Assembly (NCBI GenBank): GCA_937975735.1 | Contig: CALJUI010000492.1 | Span: 1 to 15,639 of the forward strand | DNA from: an uncultured Rubrivivax sp. | GTDB lineage: Bacteria; Pseudomonadota; Gammaproteobacteria; Burkholderiales; Burkholderiaceae_C | DNA length: 15,639 nt | Direction of reading: 5' to 3' | Shown here: positions 1-7,025 of the stretch, piece by piece | Layout of the letters: each line of letters begins with the position of its first letter | How positions within the stretch are numbered: the first letter of the stretch is position 1 | The notes under the pieces: model-generated | What the model saw: only the letters and a program-made list of their open reading frames with translations | Database searches by the model: none | What the model was told of the DNA's origin: nothing | Program-made: the position numbers and the translations under genes

Positions 1-877
1 TGGCGGTCAGCGGCGAGCGCAGGTCGTGCGACAGGTTGCTCACGCCCTCGCGGCGGAAGTGGTCGAGGCGGCGCAGCTGGTCCCACTGCGCGCGCAGCCG
101 CGCCAGCAGCGCGCGAAATCCGGTGCGCAGGCGCGCGAACTCGTCGTCCCCACGCACCGCGGCGGTCTCGCCGGCGGCCAGCGCTGCGCCCTCGAAGCCG
201 TCGCGCGCGGCCGCCGCGACCTCGTCGCTCAGCACGCGCAGCGGCCGCGTCACCGCGGCGATGATCCAGACCGCCAGCAGCGTCATCACGACGATCAGCG
301 CCACCACCGAGCCCAGCGCCGGGCCGGCCAGGCTGCTGCGGAACAGTTCGATCCGGCCGGGCTGCAGCGCCGGCGGCTGGCACACCAGGTAGAGGTAGCC
401 GCCAGGCTCGGCCTGCGGCCGGATCACCGCGCGCTGCAGCGCGCGCGCGGCGATCACGGTGTTCTTGTTCATGTGCTCGGGGTCGTCGCCCATGACGTAG
501 GGCGCGCGGCGGCGGTCGTCGGCGGCGCGCGCGGCCTCGCGCACCGGCCCGAGGTTGACCCGGAAGCCGGCCGGCAGCGGCATCTCGCCGGTGCTGACGA
601 GCACCGTACCCTGCGCATCGAGCAGGTAGAGCTGGGTGTCGGGCTCGAACAGCAGCAGGTTGCGCAGCAATGCCGCGAAGCCTTCGGGGTCGCGCTCGTG
701 CAGGTCGAGCATGTCGTCGTACATGCCGACGACGCGGCCCAGGAAGGTGTTGGCGCGGTCGTAGGCGCTCTCGTGTTCGAAACGCTGGAAAGCCAGCGCC
801 ACGGTGACGATGACGCCGATCGCGGTGACCAGCCCGGTCAGGAAGATCGTCAGCGCGATCCGGAGGCGGACGGTCAC
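1..877 (-). CDS. Sensor histidine kinase of a two-component system (partial, C-terminus outside window)
   Basis: Inner-membrane sensor kinase expected to phosphorylate the response regulator encoded just upstream. The GTG start overlaps the regulator's stop in a GTGA junction, which indicates translational coupling. The visible 292 residues show a first membrane helix at about 6-30, a periplasmic domain at about 31-184, a second helix at about 185-209 and a HAMP-like linker at about 207-262. The H-box SHDLRSPLTA follows, with the phospho-acceptor histidine at about residue 284. The rest of the HisKA helix and the ATP-binding HATPase_c domain lie beyond position 1. The periplasmic domain has no signature I recognise, so the stimulus is unknown. 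Assignment as a HisKA kinase is secure; a specific name is not. Confidence 0.93.
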   Translation of the reverse strand, partial: MTVRLRIALTIFLTGLVTAIGVIVTVALAFQRFEHESAYDRANTFLGRVVGMYDDMLDLHERDPEGFAALLRNLLLFEPDTQLYLLDAQGTVLVSTGEMPLPAGFRVNLGPVREAARAADDRRRAPYVMGDDPEHMNKNTVIAARALQRAVIRPQAEPGGYLYLVCQPPALQPGRIELFRSSLAGPALGSVVALIVVMTLLAVWIIAAVTRPLRVLSDEVAAAARDGFEGAALAAGETAAVRGDDEFARLRTGFRALLARLRAQWDQLRRLDHFRREGVSNLSHDLRSPLTA

Positions 878-1605
878 GGCGGGTCGTCGCGGAGCTTGTA
901 GCCTGCGCCGCGCACCGTCAGCACCAGCTGCGGCTTCAAGGGGTCGGCCTCGAGCTTGGCGCGCAGCCGATTGATGTGCGTCGTCACCGTGTGCTCGTAG
1001 CCGTCGTGGCTGTAGCCCCAGACGGCGTCGAGCAGCTGGGCGCGCGAGAACACCCGGCCGGGATGGCTGGCGAAATGCAGCAGCAGGTCGAACTCGAGCG
1101 CAGTCAGCTCGATCACCTCGCCGCGCACCGCGACGCGCCGGCGCGCCGGCCAGATCTCGAGCTCGCCGTGGCGCAGGACGCGGTCGGCCGGCGCGGCGTC
1201 GCTGCGCGCCTCCTGCAGCAGGTCGGCGCGGCGCAGCAACGCCTTCACGCGGGCCAGCAGCTCGGCCATCGAGAAGGGCTTGGTCAGGTAGTCGTCGGCG
1301 CCGAGCTCGAGGCCGAGCACGCGGTCGAGCTCGGTGGACTTTGCGGTCAGCATCAGGATCGGGGTGTCGCGCCCGCGCGCGCGCAGCGCCTTGCAGACCT
1401 CCAGCCCGTCCAGCCGCGGCATCATCAGGTCGAGCACCAGAAGGTCGCTCGATTCGCCGGCCTGGCTGTCCAACGCCGCCTGGCCGTCGGCCACCGCGTC
1501 GACCTCGTAGCCGGCCTGCTGCAGGTTCATCACCAGCAGGTCGCGGATGTCGGTCTGGTCTTCGGCAACGAGGATGCGGCGCGGCATGCGCGGGGGTCGC
1601 AACAT
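874..1605 (-). CDS. OmpR/PhoB-family response regulator
   Basis: DNA-binding response regulator partnered with the kinase that overlaps its stop codon. The receiver domain spans about 9-125 and carries the acidic residue D16, the phospho-acceptor D59 in LLVLDLMMP, T87 and K109 in LTKPF. A winged-helix effector domain of the Trans_reg_C type follows at about 145-240, with the typical ending TVRGAGYKL. The length, 243 residues, is normal for the family. Two starts are possible. ATG at 1605 has AAGG about nine bases upstream. ATG at 1587 gives MPRRILVAEDQ, which fits the usual start of receiver domains better. Tandem 11-bp repeats lie just upstream and may be its own binding sites. The regulated genes cannot be told from sequence. 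Confidence 0.95.
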   Translation of the reverse strand: MLRPPRMPRRILVAEDQTDIRDLLVMNLQQAGYEVDAVADGQAALDSQAGESSDLLVLDLMMPRLDGLEVCKALRARGRDTPILMLTAKSTELDRVLGLELGADDYLTKPFSMAELLARVKALLRRADLLQEARSDAAPADRVLRHGELEIWPARRRVAVRGEVIELTALEFDLLLHFASHPGRVFSRAQLLDAVWGYSHDGYEHTVTTHINRLRAKLEADPLKPQLVLTVRGAGYKLRDDPP

Positions 1606-1626
1606 GGGGCGAGACCTTACACCGAT

Positions 1627-1652
1627 GTGAGCTTCCCGTGAGCTTCGGTGAG
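1627..1652. promoter_or_regulatory. Tandem 11-bp direct repeats, candidate response-regulator binding box
   Basis: GTGAGCTTC occurs at 1627-1635 and again at 1638-1646, exactly 11 bases apart, and GTGAG begins once more at 1648. An inverted copy of the core, GAAGCTC, lies at 1663-1669. Direct repeats with an 11-bp period are typical binding sites of PhoB/OmpR-family dimers. The repeats sit in the roughly 100-bp gap between the divergent response-regulator and sigma-factor genes. Autoregulation, or control of the sigma gene, is inference. Confidence 0.45.
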
Positions 1653-1706
1653 ATGCCTGCGAGAAGCTCCCCCGACAGTGGCGCCATGCCCCTGCGGAGC
1701 CGACCG

Positions 1707-2222
1707 ATGCACACCACCACCCCCGCCGCCGCCGCCCTGCCCGTGTCCTGGGCCGACCTGACGATGCACCGCGACGCGCTCGTGCGCTTCGCCCGCCGCA
1801 AGCTGCTCGACCCCGCGCTCGCCGAGGACCTCGTGCACGACGTCTTCGAGGCGGTGATCAGCGGCCGGGCCGCGTTCGGCGGGCGTTCCGCGCTGAAGTC
1901 CTGGCTGGTCGGCATCCTCAAGCACAAGATCGTCGATCTGGTGCGCCGGCGCGTCGGCCACCACAGCCTGCCGGGGGAGGACGAGCCCGGCTTCGGCGCC
2001 TTCGAGAGCGACCAGCCCGGCCCCGACGAGGTCGCCGAGCAGCGCGAGCGCCTGGCCCGCACCTTGGCCGCGATCGACGCCCTGTCGCCCGGCCTGCGCG
2101 ACGCGATGCGGCTGCGCGTGCTGGAGGACCGCGACACGGCCGACGTCTGCCACGAGCTCGCGATCACCGAGGACAACCTGTTCGTGCGCCTGCACCGCGC
2201 TCGCCGCCAGTTGCTGCAATAG
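1707..2222 (+). CDS. ECF-type RNA polymerase sigma factor
   Basis: Small sigma-70 family factor (171 residues) that would direct RNA polymerase to a special promoter set. Region 2 spans about 10-80, including the DLVHDVFEAV and SWLVGILKHKIVDLVRRR segments. Region 4 spans about 110-170 and includes LSPGLRDAMRLRVLED and the helix-turn-helix ending NLFVRLHRARRQLL. I chose ATG at 1707 because GGAG lies seven bases upstream (1696-1699); in-frame ATGs at 1653 and 1686 are alternatives. It is divergent from the two-component genes and 81 bp ahead of alanine dehydrogenase. Related factors are, from memory, usually followed by a zinc-finger anti-sigma gene. None is present here, and the protein ends directly after region 4. 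Confidence 0.88.
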   Translation: MHTTTPAAAALPVSWADLTMHRDALVRFARRKLLDPALAEDLVHDVFEAVISGRAAFGGRSALKSWLVGILKHKIVDLVRRRVGHHSLPGEDEPGFGAFESDQPGPDEVAEQRERLARTLAAIDALSPGLRDAMRLRVLEDRDTADVCHELAITEDNLFVRLHRARRQLLQ

Positions 2223-2258
2223 GCGGCGCCAGCGCCGCCGCGCCGCGAGGGCCTCGCG
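2222..2258 (+). terminator. Two GC-rich hairpins after the sigma-factor gene (possible weak terminator)
   Basis: A perfect stem GGCGGCG/CGCCGCC (2222-2228 with 2233-2239, loop CCAG) overlaps the sigma stop codon. A second stem, CGCGAG/CTCGCG (2244-2249 with 2253-2258, loop GGC), follows at once. Only a short TTT tract occurs downstream at 2262-2264, so intrinsic termination is uncertain. The hairpins could also slow read-through into alanine dehydrogenase. Confidence 0.35.
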
Positions 2259-2269
2259 CGCTTTGCGCC

Positions 2270-2297
2270 TACAGTGACCGGATCCACGGCACGGAGG
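2270..2297 (+). promoter_or_regulatory. Possible -10 element and ribosome binding site of alanine dehydrogenase
   Basis: TACAGT at 2270-2275 resembles a -10 box; I see no convincing -35. GGAGG at 2293-2297 lies six bases before ATG 2304 and decides the start codon over the in-frame ATG at 2274. The implied leader would be about 20 bases. Confidence 0.4.
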
Positions 2298-2303
2298 CCC
2301 GCG

Positions 2304-3416
2304 ATGAAGATCGGCGTTCCGAAGGAGATCAAGGACCACGAGTACCGCGTCGGGCTGGTGCCGTCGTCGGTGGCTGAACTGGTGCGCCGCGGCCACGAGG
2401 TGGTCATCGAGCACGACGCCGGAGCCGGCAACGGCCTTGCCGACGCCGAGTACCGGAAGGCAGGCGCCAGGATCGCCGCGAAGGCCGCCGCCGTCTGGGC
2501 CGGCGCCCAGATGATCGTCAAGGTCAAGGAGCCGCTGGCCGCCGAGCGCAAGCGCCTGCGCCGCGGCCAGCTGCTCTTCACCTACCTGCACCTCGCGCCC
2601 GACCGGGCGCAGACCGAGGACCTGATCGCCAGCGGCGCGACCTGCATCGCCTACGAGACGGTGACCGCGCCGGCCGGCGGCCTGCCGCTGCTGACGCCGA
2701 TGTCCGAGGTCGCCGGCCGGCTCGCGCCGCAGGTCGGTGCGCACTGCCTGGAGAAGGCGCAGGGCGGGCGCGGCGTGCTGCTCGGCGGCGTGCCCGGCGT
2801 GCCGCCCGGCAAGGTAATGGTGCTCGGCGGCGGCGTGTCGGGCAGCCATGCGGCGACGATCGCGCTCGGCATGGGCGCGCGGGTCACGGTGATGGACCGC
2901 TCGGCCGAGGTGCTGCGGCGGCTCGAGGTGCAGTTCGGCGGCCGGGTGCAGACGGTGTTCTCGACCCACGACGCGATCGAACGCGCGCTGCCGAACGCCG
3001 ACCTGGTGGTCGGCGCGGTGCTGGTGCCCGGCGCGGCGGCGCCGAAACTGGTGACACGCAAGATGCTCAAGCTCATGCGGCGCGGCAGCGTGCTCGTCGA
3101 CATCGCGATCGACCAGGGCGGCTGCTTCGCGACCTCGAAGGCGACGACGCACTCCGACCCGACCTTCGTCGTCGACGGCATCGTGCACTACTGCGTGGCC
3201 AACATGCCCGGCGCGGTCGCCCGCACCTCGACCTTCGCGCTGAACAACGTGACCCTGCCCTTCGCCATCGCGCTGGCCGACCACGGCCTGGACGCGCTGC
3301 GCGACGACCCGCACCTGCGCGCCGGACTGAACGTGCACGACGGCAAGCTCACCTGCGAGCCGGTGGCGAAGGCGCACAGGCTGAAGTTCACGCCGGCCGA
3401 GCAGGCACTCGGTTGA
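2304..3416 (+). CDS. ald: Alanine dehydrogenase
   Basis: NAD-dependent cytoplasmic enzyme that interconverts L-alanine with pyruvate and ammonium, linking alanine catabolism to central metabolism. The 370 residues match the usual family length. It begins MKIGVPKEIK and has the GAGNGLADAEYRKAGA motif at about 40-55. Residues K75, H96 and D270 sit where the known catalytic and substrate-binding residues lie in characterised alanine dehydrogenases. The Rossmann dinucleotide loop LGGGVSG is at 174-180, and GGVPGVPPGK precedes it. The ATG at 2304 has GGAGG six bases upstream. Nicotinamide nucleotide transhydrogenase alpha subunits are related but longer and lack this exact pattern. No Lrp-type regulator lies nearby. 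Confidence 0.96.
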   Translation: MKIGVPKEIKDHEYRVGLVPSSVAELVRRGHEVVIEHDAGAGNGLADAEYRKAGARIAAKAAAVWAGAQMIVKVKEPLAAERKRLRRGQLLFTYLHLAPDRAQTEDLIASGATCIAYETVTAPAGGLPLLTPMSEVAGRLAPQVGAHCLEKAQGGRGVLLGGVPGVPPGKVMVLGGGVSGSHAATIALGMGARVTVMDRSAEVLRRLEVQFGGRVQTVFSTHDAIERALPNADLVVGAVLVPGAAAPKLVTRKMLKLMRRGSVLVDIAIDQGGCFATSKATTHSDPTFVVDGIVHYCVANMPGAVARTSTFALNNVTLPFAIALADHGLDALRDDPHLRAGLNVHDGKLTCEPVAKAHRLKFTPAEQALG

Positions 3417-3460
3417 CAAGTCCGGGGCTGGTTTCGGGTTCGGGTCTCCCGGCCCGGAAC

Positions 3461-3501
3461 TCGCCCCCTCGGGGGGTCGCGAGCGCAGCGAGCCAGGGGG
3501 C
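3461..3501. repeat. C-tract/G-tract inverted repeat between convergent genes, possible bidirectional terminator
   Basis: GCCCCCT at 3463-3469 can pair with AGGGGGC at 3495-3501 over a 25-base loop. It can alternatively pair with the nearby GGGGGG at 3471-3476. Between them is the G/C pattern GCGAGCGCAGCGAGC (3478-3492). The element lies exactly between the stops of alanine dehydrogenase and the peroxiredoxin-like gene. It looks like the dispersed intergenic repeats common in Burkholderiales genomes; that resemblance is from memory. Confidence 0.5.
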
Positions 3502-3503
3502 AG

Positions 3504-4040
3504 TCAGACCGCGCCCGTGTACTCGCCGCGCGCCGGGTAATCCTTGTCGATCGCGAAGTCGATCGCCGCGAGCAGTTCGTCGAAGTGCGGGCACGCGAAC
3601 GGCATCGTCTGCACCGCGCCGTAGTACAGCGTGCCGTCGGGCCGCACGATGAAGACGCCGGGCTCGGCGAACAGCGGCGGCTCCTCGATGCCGATCGAGG
3701 TCTTGCCGCGCGAGGTGCTCGTGTACAGGCCCCACTCGCGCGCGTCGGCGAGCGGCACGCCGTAGCCGACCTTCAGGTCCGGCGCCTTCAGCTTGTCGGC
3801 CATCGCCTTGGCGCGCTCGGCATCGTCGCCCGACAGCGCGACCACTTCGACGCCGCGCTTGGCGTACTCGGGCAGCAGGCGCCCGAGCTCGAGCAGGTAC
3901 TTGAAGCAGATCGGGCAGTGCAGGCCGCGGTAGAACACGACGAGCGTGAAGCGCTCGGGAGGCGGGTCGTTGAGCGTGAAGCGGCCATGCGCGAGCGTCG
4001 GCACGGACAGGGCGGGGACGACCTGGCGGGGAACGAGCAT
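3504..4040 (-). CDS. Peroxiredoxin-like AhpC/TSA-family protein with CxxC site
   Basis: Thioredoxin-fold protein of 178 residues, probably a cytoplasmic thiol peroxidase or a thiol-disulfide protein. The fold core VVFYRGLHCPICFKYL at 34-49 contains a CPIC pair (C42 and C45) in place of the single peroxidatic cysteine of classical peroxiredoxins. A further cysteine is at C150. The EVVALSGDD strand and GVFIVRPDGTLYY segment are typical of AhpC/TSA members. No signal peptide is seen. ATG 4040 is preceded by AGGAGG with a five-base gap, an excellent start. A TACAGT -10-like box lies 33-38 bp upstream, so it probably has its own promoter. Substrate and electron donor cannot be judged. Confidence 0.9.
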   Translation of the reverse strand: MLVPRQVVPALSVPTLAHGRFTLNDPPPERFTLVVFYRGLHCPICFKYLLELGRLLPEYAKRGVEVVALSGDDAERAKAMADKLKAPDLKVGYGVPLADAREWGLYTSTSRGKTSIGIEEPPLFAEPGVFIVRPDGTLYYGAVQTMPFACPHFDELLAAIDFAIDKDYPARGEYTGAV

Positions 4041-4072
4041 GAGGGCCTCCTGGGTCGAGGGGTCAGCGCCCG

Positions 4073-4078
4073 ACTGTA
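4073..4078 (-). promoter_or_regulatory. Possible -10 element of the peroxiredoxin-like gene
   Basis: Read on the minus strand the bases are TACAGT, the same hexamer found ahead of alanine dehydrogenase. A start site about seven bases downstream would give a leader of roughly 25 bases that contains the AGGAGG ribosome site. No clear -35 hexamer is seen. The 57-bp gap to the preceding isomerase gene could also allow read-through. Confidence 0.35.
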
Positions 4079-4097
4079 GAGCGATCGCAAGTGTCCC

Positions 4098-4694
4098 TCA
4101 GCCGCACAGGCGGCGCTGGACGAAGTCGAGCCGGTCCTGGCCCCAGAACAGCTCGCCGTCGATCACGTAGCTCGGCGCGCCGAACACGCCGGCGTCGATC
4201 GCCTGCTGCGTGCAGGCCGCGTAGCGCTCGGCGATCGCCGGGTCCGCGGCGCAGTCGATCACCGCCTTGTCGAGGCCGGCCTCGCCGCCGATGGCCTGCA
4301 GCACCGCCGGGTCACCGATCGCGCGTTCCTCGGCCCAGATCGCTCGGCCGATGCGGTGCGCGAGGTCGAGCGCGGCATCGGTGCCGGCGAGTTGATCGGC
4401 GGCGAGGATCAGCTTCGCCGCCTCGTCGCCCGGCGCCGGGAAGTGCTTCGGCTGCACGTTCAGCGGGATGCCGAGGTGCTCGCTGAAGCGCTTGAGCTCG
4501 ACAAGCCGGTAGGCCTGGCGCTGTGGCGCGCGTTTGGGCAGCGGCAAGCCGCCGGAGATCGGAAACACCGCGCCCAGGTCCATCGGCTTGACCTGGACCC
4601 TTGCGCCGGCCGCCTTGGCGATCTGCACGAAGCGCGCGTGGCCGAGATAGGCCCAGGGCGAGACGGGCGCGAAGTAGTAGTCGATCGTGGTCAT
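4098..4694 (-). CDS. 2-hydroxychromene-2-carboxylate isomerase-like protein (DsbA/kappa-GST fold)
   Basis: Predicted cytoplasmic thioredoxin-fold protein of 198 residues. NahD-type enzymes isomerise 2-hydroxychromene-2-carboxylate in naphthalene breakdown using glutathione. The start MTTIDYYFAPVSPWAYLGHA has the family's active-site serine at S12 in place of a DsbA cysteine. The late motif GVFGAPSYVI (169-178) followed by ELFWGQDRLDFV (181-192) is also typical. The ATG at 4694 is an internal methionine of a longer open frame; homology begins exactly there, so I reject the upstream extension. It lies 32 bases after the LeuC-like gene and closes the thiolase operon. No aromatic-ring catabolic genes are nearby, so the substrate is probably not naphthalene-derived. 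Confidence 0.88.
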   Translation of the reverse strand: MTTIDYYFAPVSPWAYLGHARFVQIAKAAGARVQVKPMDLGAVFPISGGLPLPKRAPQRQAYRLVELKRFSEHLGIPLNVQPKHFPAPGDEAAKLILAADQLAGTDAALDLAHRIGRAIWAEERAIGDPAVLQAIGGEAGLDKAVIDCAADPAIAERYAACTQQAIDAGVFGAPSYVIDGELFWGQDRLDFVQRRLCG

Positions 4695-4726
4695 GGGCCT
4701 GGCTGGCAGCGGACGTCCTGCCGAGG

Positions 4727-5797
4727 TTAGCCGAGAAGCTCGCGGGCGTCCGCGATGCGGCCGCACAGCGCCGAGGCGGCCACCGTGAACGGCGAGCCGA
4801 TGTAGACCCTGGCCGATGCCGACCCCCGCGACGCGAGATCGTCGCGCGAGGTCGCGCAGATCGCCCTCGCGCCGTTGGCCAGCGCCGCCCCGCCGTCGGG
4901 TCGGGGCAGCACCGTCGCACCGGCCTCGCGCAGCAGGCGCAGGATCCCCGCGACTTCGGGGGCGTTCACTCCGGCCGTGACGGCCGGCGCGACCAGCAGT
5001 CGCACGCCGTCGGCAATGCGGTAGCCGGCCAGCACCCGCGCCGCGGCTCGCAGGTCCTCGTAGCAGGCGCCGGCTCCGGCGCCGAGGACGGCCAGGTCGA
5101 TCCTGGTCGGCTCGAGATCGTCGACCGAGCGCACCGCGCCGACGCGGTCGGGCAGGCCGACCTGAGGGGCGAGCGTCGACGCATCGAAGAGATGCCGCTC
5201 GCCGCCCGCGTCCTCGTCGCTGAACCAGGCCTCGACGTCCACGCCGCGCCCGCCAAGGCCATGCAGCCAGCGCCGGGTGCCGTCGTCGGGTGCCACCAGC
5301 CCGGCGCAGGCCCCGAGATCGGCGCTCATCCGGCACAGCGTCATCCGCTGGGTCATCGGCAGCGCGTGCACGGCTTCGCCGCAGTATTCCAACGTCAGGC
5401 CACGGAGCCCGCCGGGACCGAACCGAGCCAACGTCGTCAGCATCATGTCCTCGGCGCCGACGCCGTCGGCAAGCAGTCCGCTCCAGCGCATGAAACGCGT
5501 CGCCGGCACGGCCAGCCGCCGCGTGCCGGAGGCGACCACTTCGCCGAGTTCGTCGGCGTTGACCACGCTCACGAAGGCGCCCACGGCGCCCCCTTCGGCC
5601 AGCCGCGGATCGCTGCCGACGCAGAACAGCCCCGGTCGCAGCAGCCCCGGGTGCGGCTCGGCACGGGGCCCGGGCCGGAGCGCCTCGCCGTCGGCGAGCA
5701 CCAGATCGACCCGGCAGGTCAGAACCTCGCCCGTCGTCGCCGGCAGCCCGCCGGCGGCGCGCGCGAACAGCTTCTGGACCAGGGTCTGTGCGCTCAC
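4727..5797 (-). CDS. Aconitase/LeuC-superfamily protein lacking Fe-S cluster ligands and catalytic motifs
   Basis: A 356-residue protein clearly related to the large subunit of 3-isopropylmalate dehydratase (LeuC, about 420-470 residues). Related segments include TLVQKLFARAAG and CRVDLVLADG near the start, LEYCGEAVHALPMTQRM at 136-152, ADLGACAGLVAPDD at 159-172, YEDLRAAARVLAG at 246-258 and SPFTVAASALCGRIAD at 335-350. The catalytic features are gone. About 70 residues normally between DLVLA and the DSHT motif, including the DH-x-TP site, are reduced to about 20. DSHTCT is replaced by SDPRLA (62-67). SCTNGR is replaced by AGAGAC. The CGPC region reads RPDGGAAL (299-306). The start is GTG 5797, 43 bases after the thiolase stop. 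The frame is continuous, so it is not an obvious pseudogene. Function unknown; a binding or structural role is inference. Confidence 0.85.
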   Translation of the reverse strand: MSAQTLVQKLFARAAGGLPATTGEVLTCRVDLVLADGEALRPGPRAEPHPGLLRPGLFCVGSDPRLAEGGAVGAFVSVVNADELGEVVASGTRRLAVPATRFMRWSGLLADGVGAEDMMLTTLARFGPGGLRGLTLEYCGEAVHALPMTQRMTLCRMSADLGACAGLVAPDDGTRRWLHGLGGRGVDVEAWFSDEDAGGERHLFDASTLAPQVGLPDRVGAVRSVDDLEPTRIDLAVLGAGAGACYEDLRAAARVLAGYRIADGVRLLVAPAVTAGVNAPEVAGILRLLREAGATVLPRPDGGAALANGARAICATSRDDLASRGSASARVYIGSPFTVAASALCGRIADARELLG

Positions 5798-5840
5798 CCC
5801 GCTGCGCGGCGCACGCTGCCGTCGGTTCGTGGCGGGCGGA

Positions 5841-7025
5841 TCAGACCCGCTCGAACACCGCCGCGATGCCCTGGCCGCCGCCGATGCACATCGTCACCAG
5901 GGCGTACTTGCCACCGGTGCGGTGCAGCTCGTAGACCGCCTTGGTCGCCAGGAAGGCGCCCGAGCAGCCGATCGGGTGGCCGAGCGCGATCGCGCCGCCG
6001 TTCGGGTTGACCTTCTTCATGTCGAACTCCAGGCCGCGCGCGACGGCGATCGCCTGCGCAGCGAAGGCCTCGTTGCTCTCGATGACGTCCATCTGGTCGA
6101 GCGTCAGGCCGCCCTTCTTCAGCGCGAGCTTGGTCGCAGGGATCGGGCCCTCGCCCATGATCTCGTTGGGCACGCCGGCCACCGCGTAGCTGACCAGGCG
6201 CGCCAGCGCCTTGTGGCCGTTCTTGGCCGCGACGGCGGCGTCGCCCAGCACGAAGAAGGCCGCGCCGTCGTTGATGCCCGAGGCGTTGCCGGCGGTCACG
6301 CTGCCGTCCTTCTTGAACGCCGGCTTCATCTTGGCCAGCGTCTCCATCGTCGTGTTCGGCTTCACGTGCTCGTCGGTGTCGATCGTCACCTCGCCCTTGC
6401 GGGTCTGCTTGACGATCGGGACGATCTGCTCCTTGAAGTGACCGGCGGCGATCGCTGCCGCGGCGCGCTTGTGCGACTCGACCGCCAGCGCGTCCTGCTC
6501 CTCGCGGGTGATCTTCCACTTGGCCACCAGGTTCTCGGCGGTGATGCCCATGTGGCCGACGCCGAACGGGTCGGTCAGCGCGGCGACCATCGCGTCGATC
6601 ATCTTCACGTCGCCCATGCGCGCGCCGCTGCGCATCTGCGGGCTGAGGTAGGCACCGCGGCTCATCACCTCGACGCCGCCGCCGATGCCGTAGTCGCAGT
6701 CGCCGAGCAGGATGTTCTGCGCCGTCGTCACGATGCCCTGCAGGCCCGACGAGCACAGGCGGTTGACGGCCATGGCCACCGAATCCATCGGCAGCCCGGC
6801 CTGGATCGCGGCGACGCGCGCCACGTAGGGGTAGCGGCTCTCGGTGGGAATGCAGTTGCCCACCGTCACGTAGTTGATCGACTTCGGGTCGACGCCGGAG
6901 CGCTCGACCGCAGCCTTCATCACGGTGCCGGCCAGCTCGGCCGGCTCGATGTCCGACAGCCCGCCGGCAAAGGTCCCGATCGCCGAACGCGCCGCGCCCA
7001 GCACCACCACATCACGCTTGCTCAT
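5841..7025 (-). CDS. Acetyl-CoA acyltransferase / beta-ketothiolase, BktB-like
   Basis: Degradative- or biosynthetic-type thiolase (394 residues) that cleaves or forms 3-ketoacyl-CoA from acyl-CoA and acetyl-CoA, in fatty acid or polyhydroxyalkanoate metabolism. The first catalytic cysteine is in NRLCSSGLQ (about C91). The catalytic histidine is in GHPIGCSG (about H350), and the second cysteine is in TMCIGGGQG (about C380). The DTDEHV and ARLVSY segments closely resemble Ralstonia BktB as I recall it. ATG 7025 is preferred over ATG 7031 because GGAG lies six bases before it but directly abuts the other. It heads an apparent operon with the LeuC-like and isomerase-like genes. Whether it is strictly PhaA, AtoB or BktB in substrate range cannot be seen. 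Confidence 0.95.
   Translation of the reverse strand: MSKRDVVVLGAARSAIGTFAGGLSDIEPAELAGTVMKAAVERSGVDPKSINYVTVGNCIPTESRYPYVARVAAIQAGLPMDSVAMAVNRLCSSGLQGIVTTAQNILLGDCDYGIGGGVEVMSRGAYLSPQMRSGARMGDVKMIDAMVAALTDPFGVGHMGITAENLVAKWKITREEQDALAVESHKRAAAAIAAGHFKEQIVPIVKQTRKGEVTIDTDEHVKPNTTMETLAKMKPAFKKDGSVTAGNASGINDGAAFFVLGDAAVAAKNGHKALARLVSYAVAGVPNEIMGEGPIPATKLALKKGGLTLDQMDVIESNEAFAAQAIAVARGLEFDMKKVNPNGGAIALGHPIGCSGAFLATKAVYELHRTGGKYALVTMCIGGGQGIAAVFERV

Noticed and set aside
1617..3419. A 600-codon open frame on the minus strand opposite the sigma factor and alanine dehydrogenase
   Set aside because: It is antisense to two well-supported genes, is rich in Arg, Ala, His and Gln, and shows no domain; such frames are common shadows in GC-rich DNA.
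3478..3492. GCGAGC repeated in the ald/peroxiredoxin gap as a possible CRISPR or tandem array
   Set aside because: There are only two short units separated by three bases and no spacers; it is part of the inverted repeat element.
4098..4694. Calling the isomerase-like gene nahD with a naphthalene pathway
   Set aside because: No ring-hydroxylating or cleavage genes are present, and this family is widespread outside aromatic pathways.
4695..5336. Upstream extension of the isomerase reading frame to 5336
   Set aside because: The extra residues are arginine-rich shadow of the LeuC-like gene, and isomerase homology begins at MTTIDYYF at 4694.
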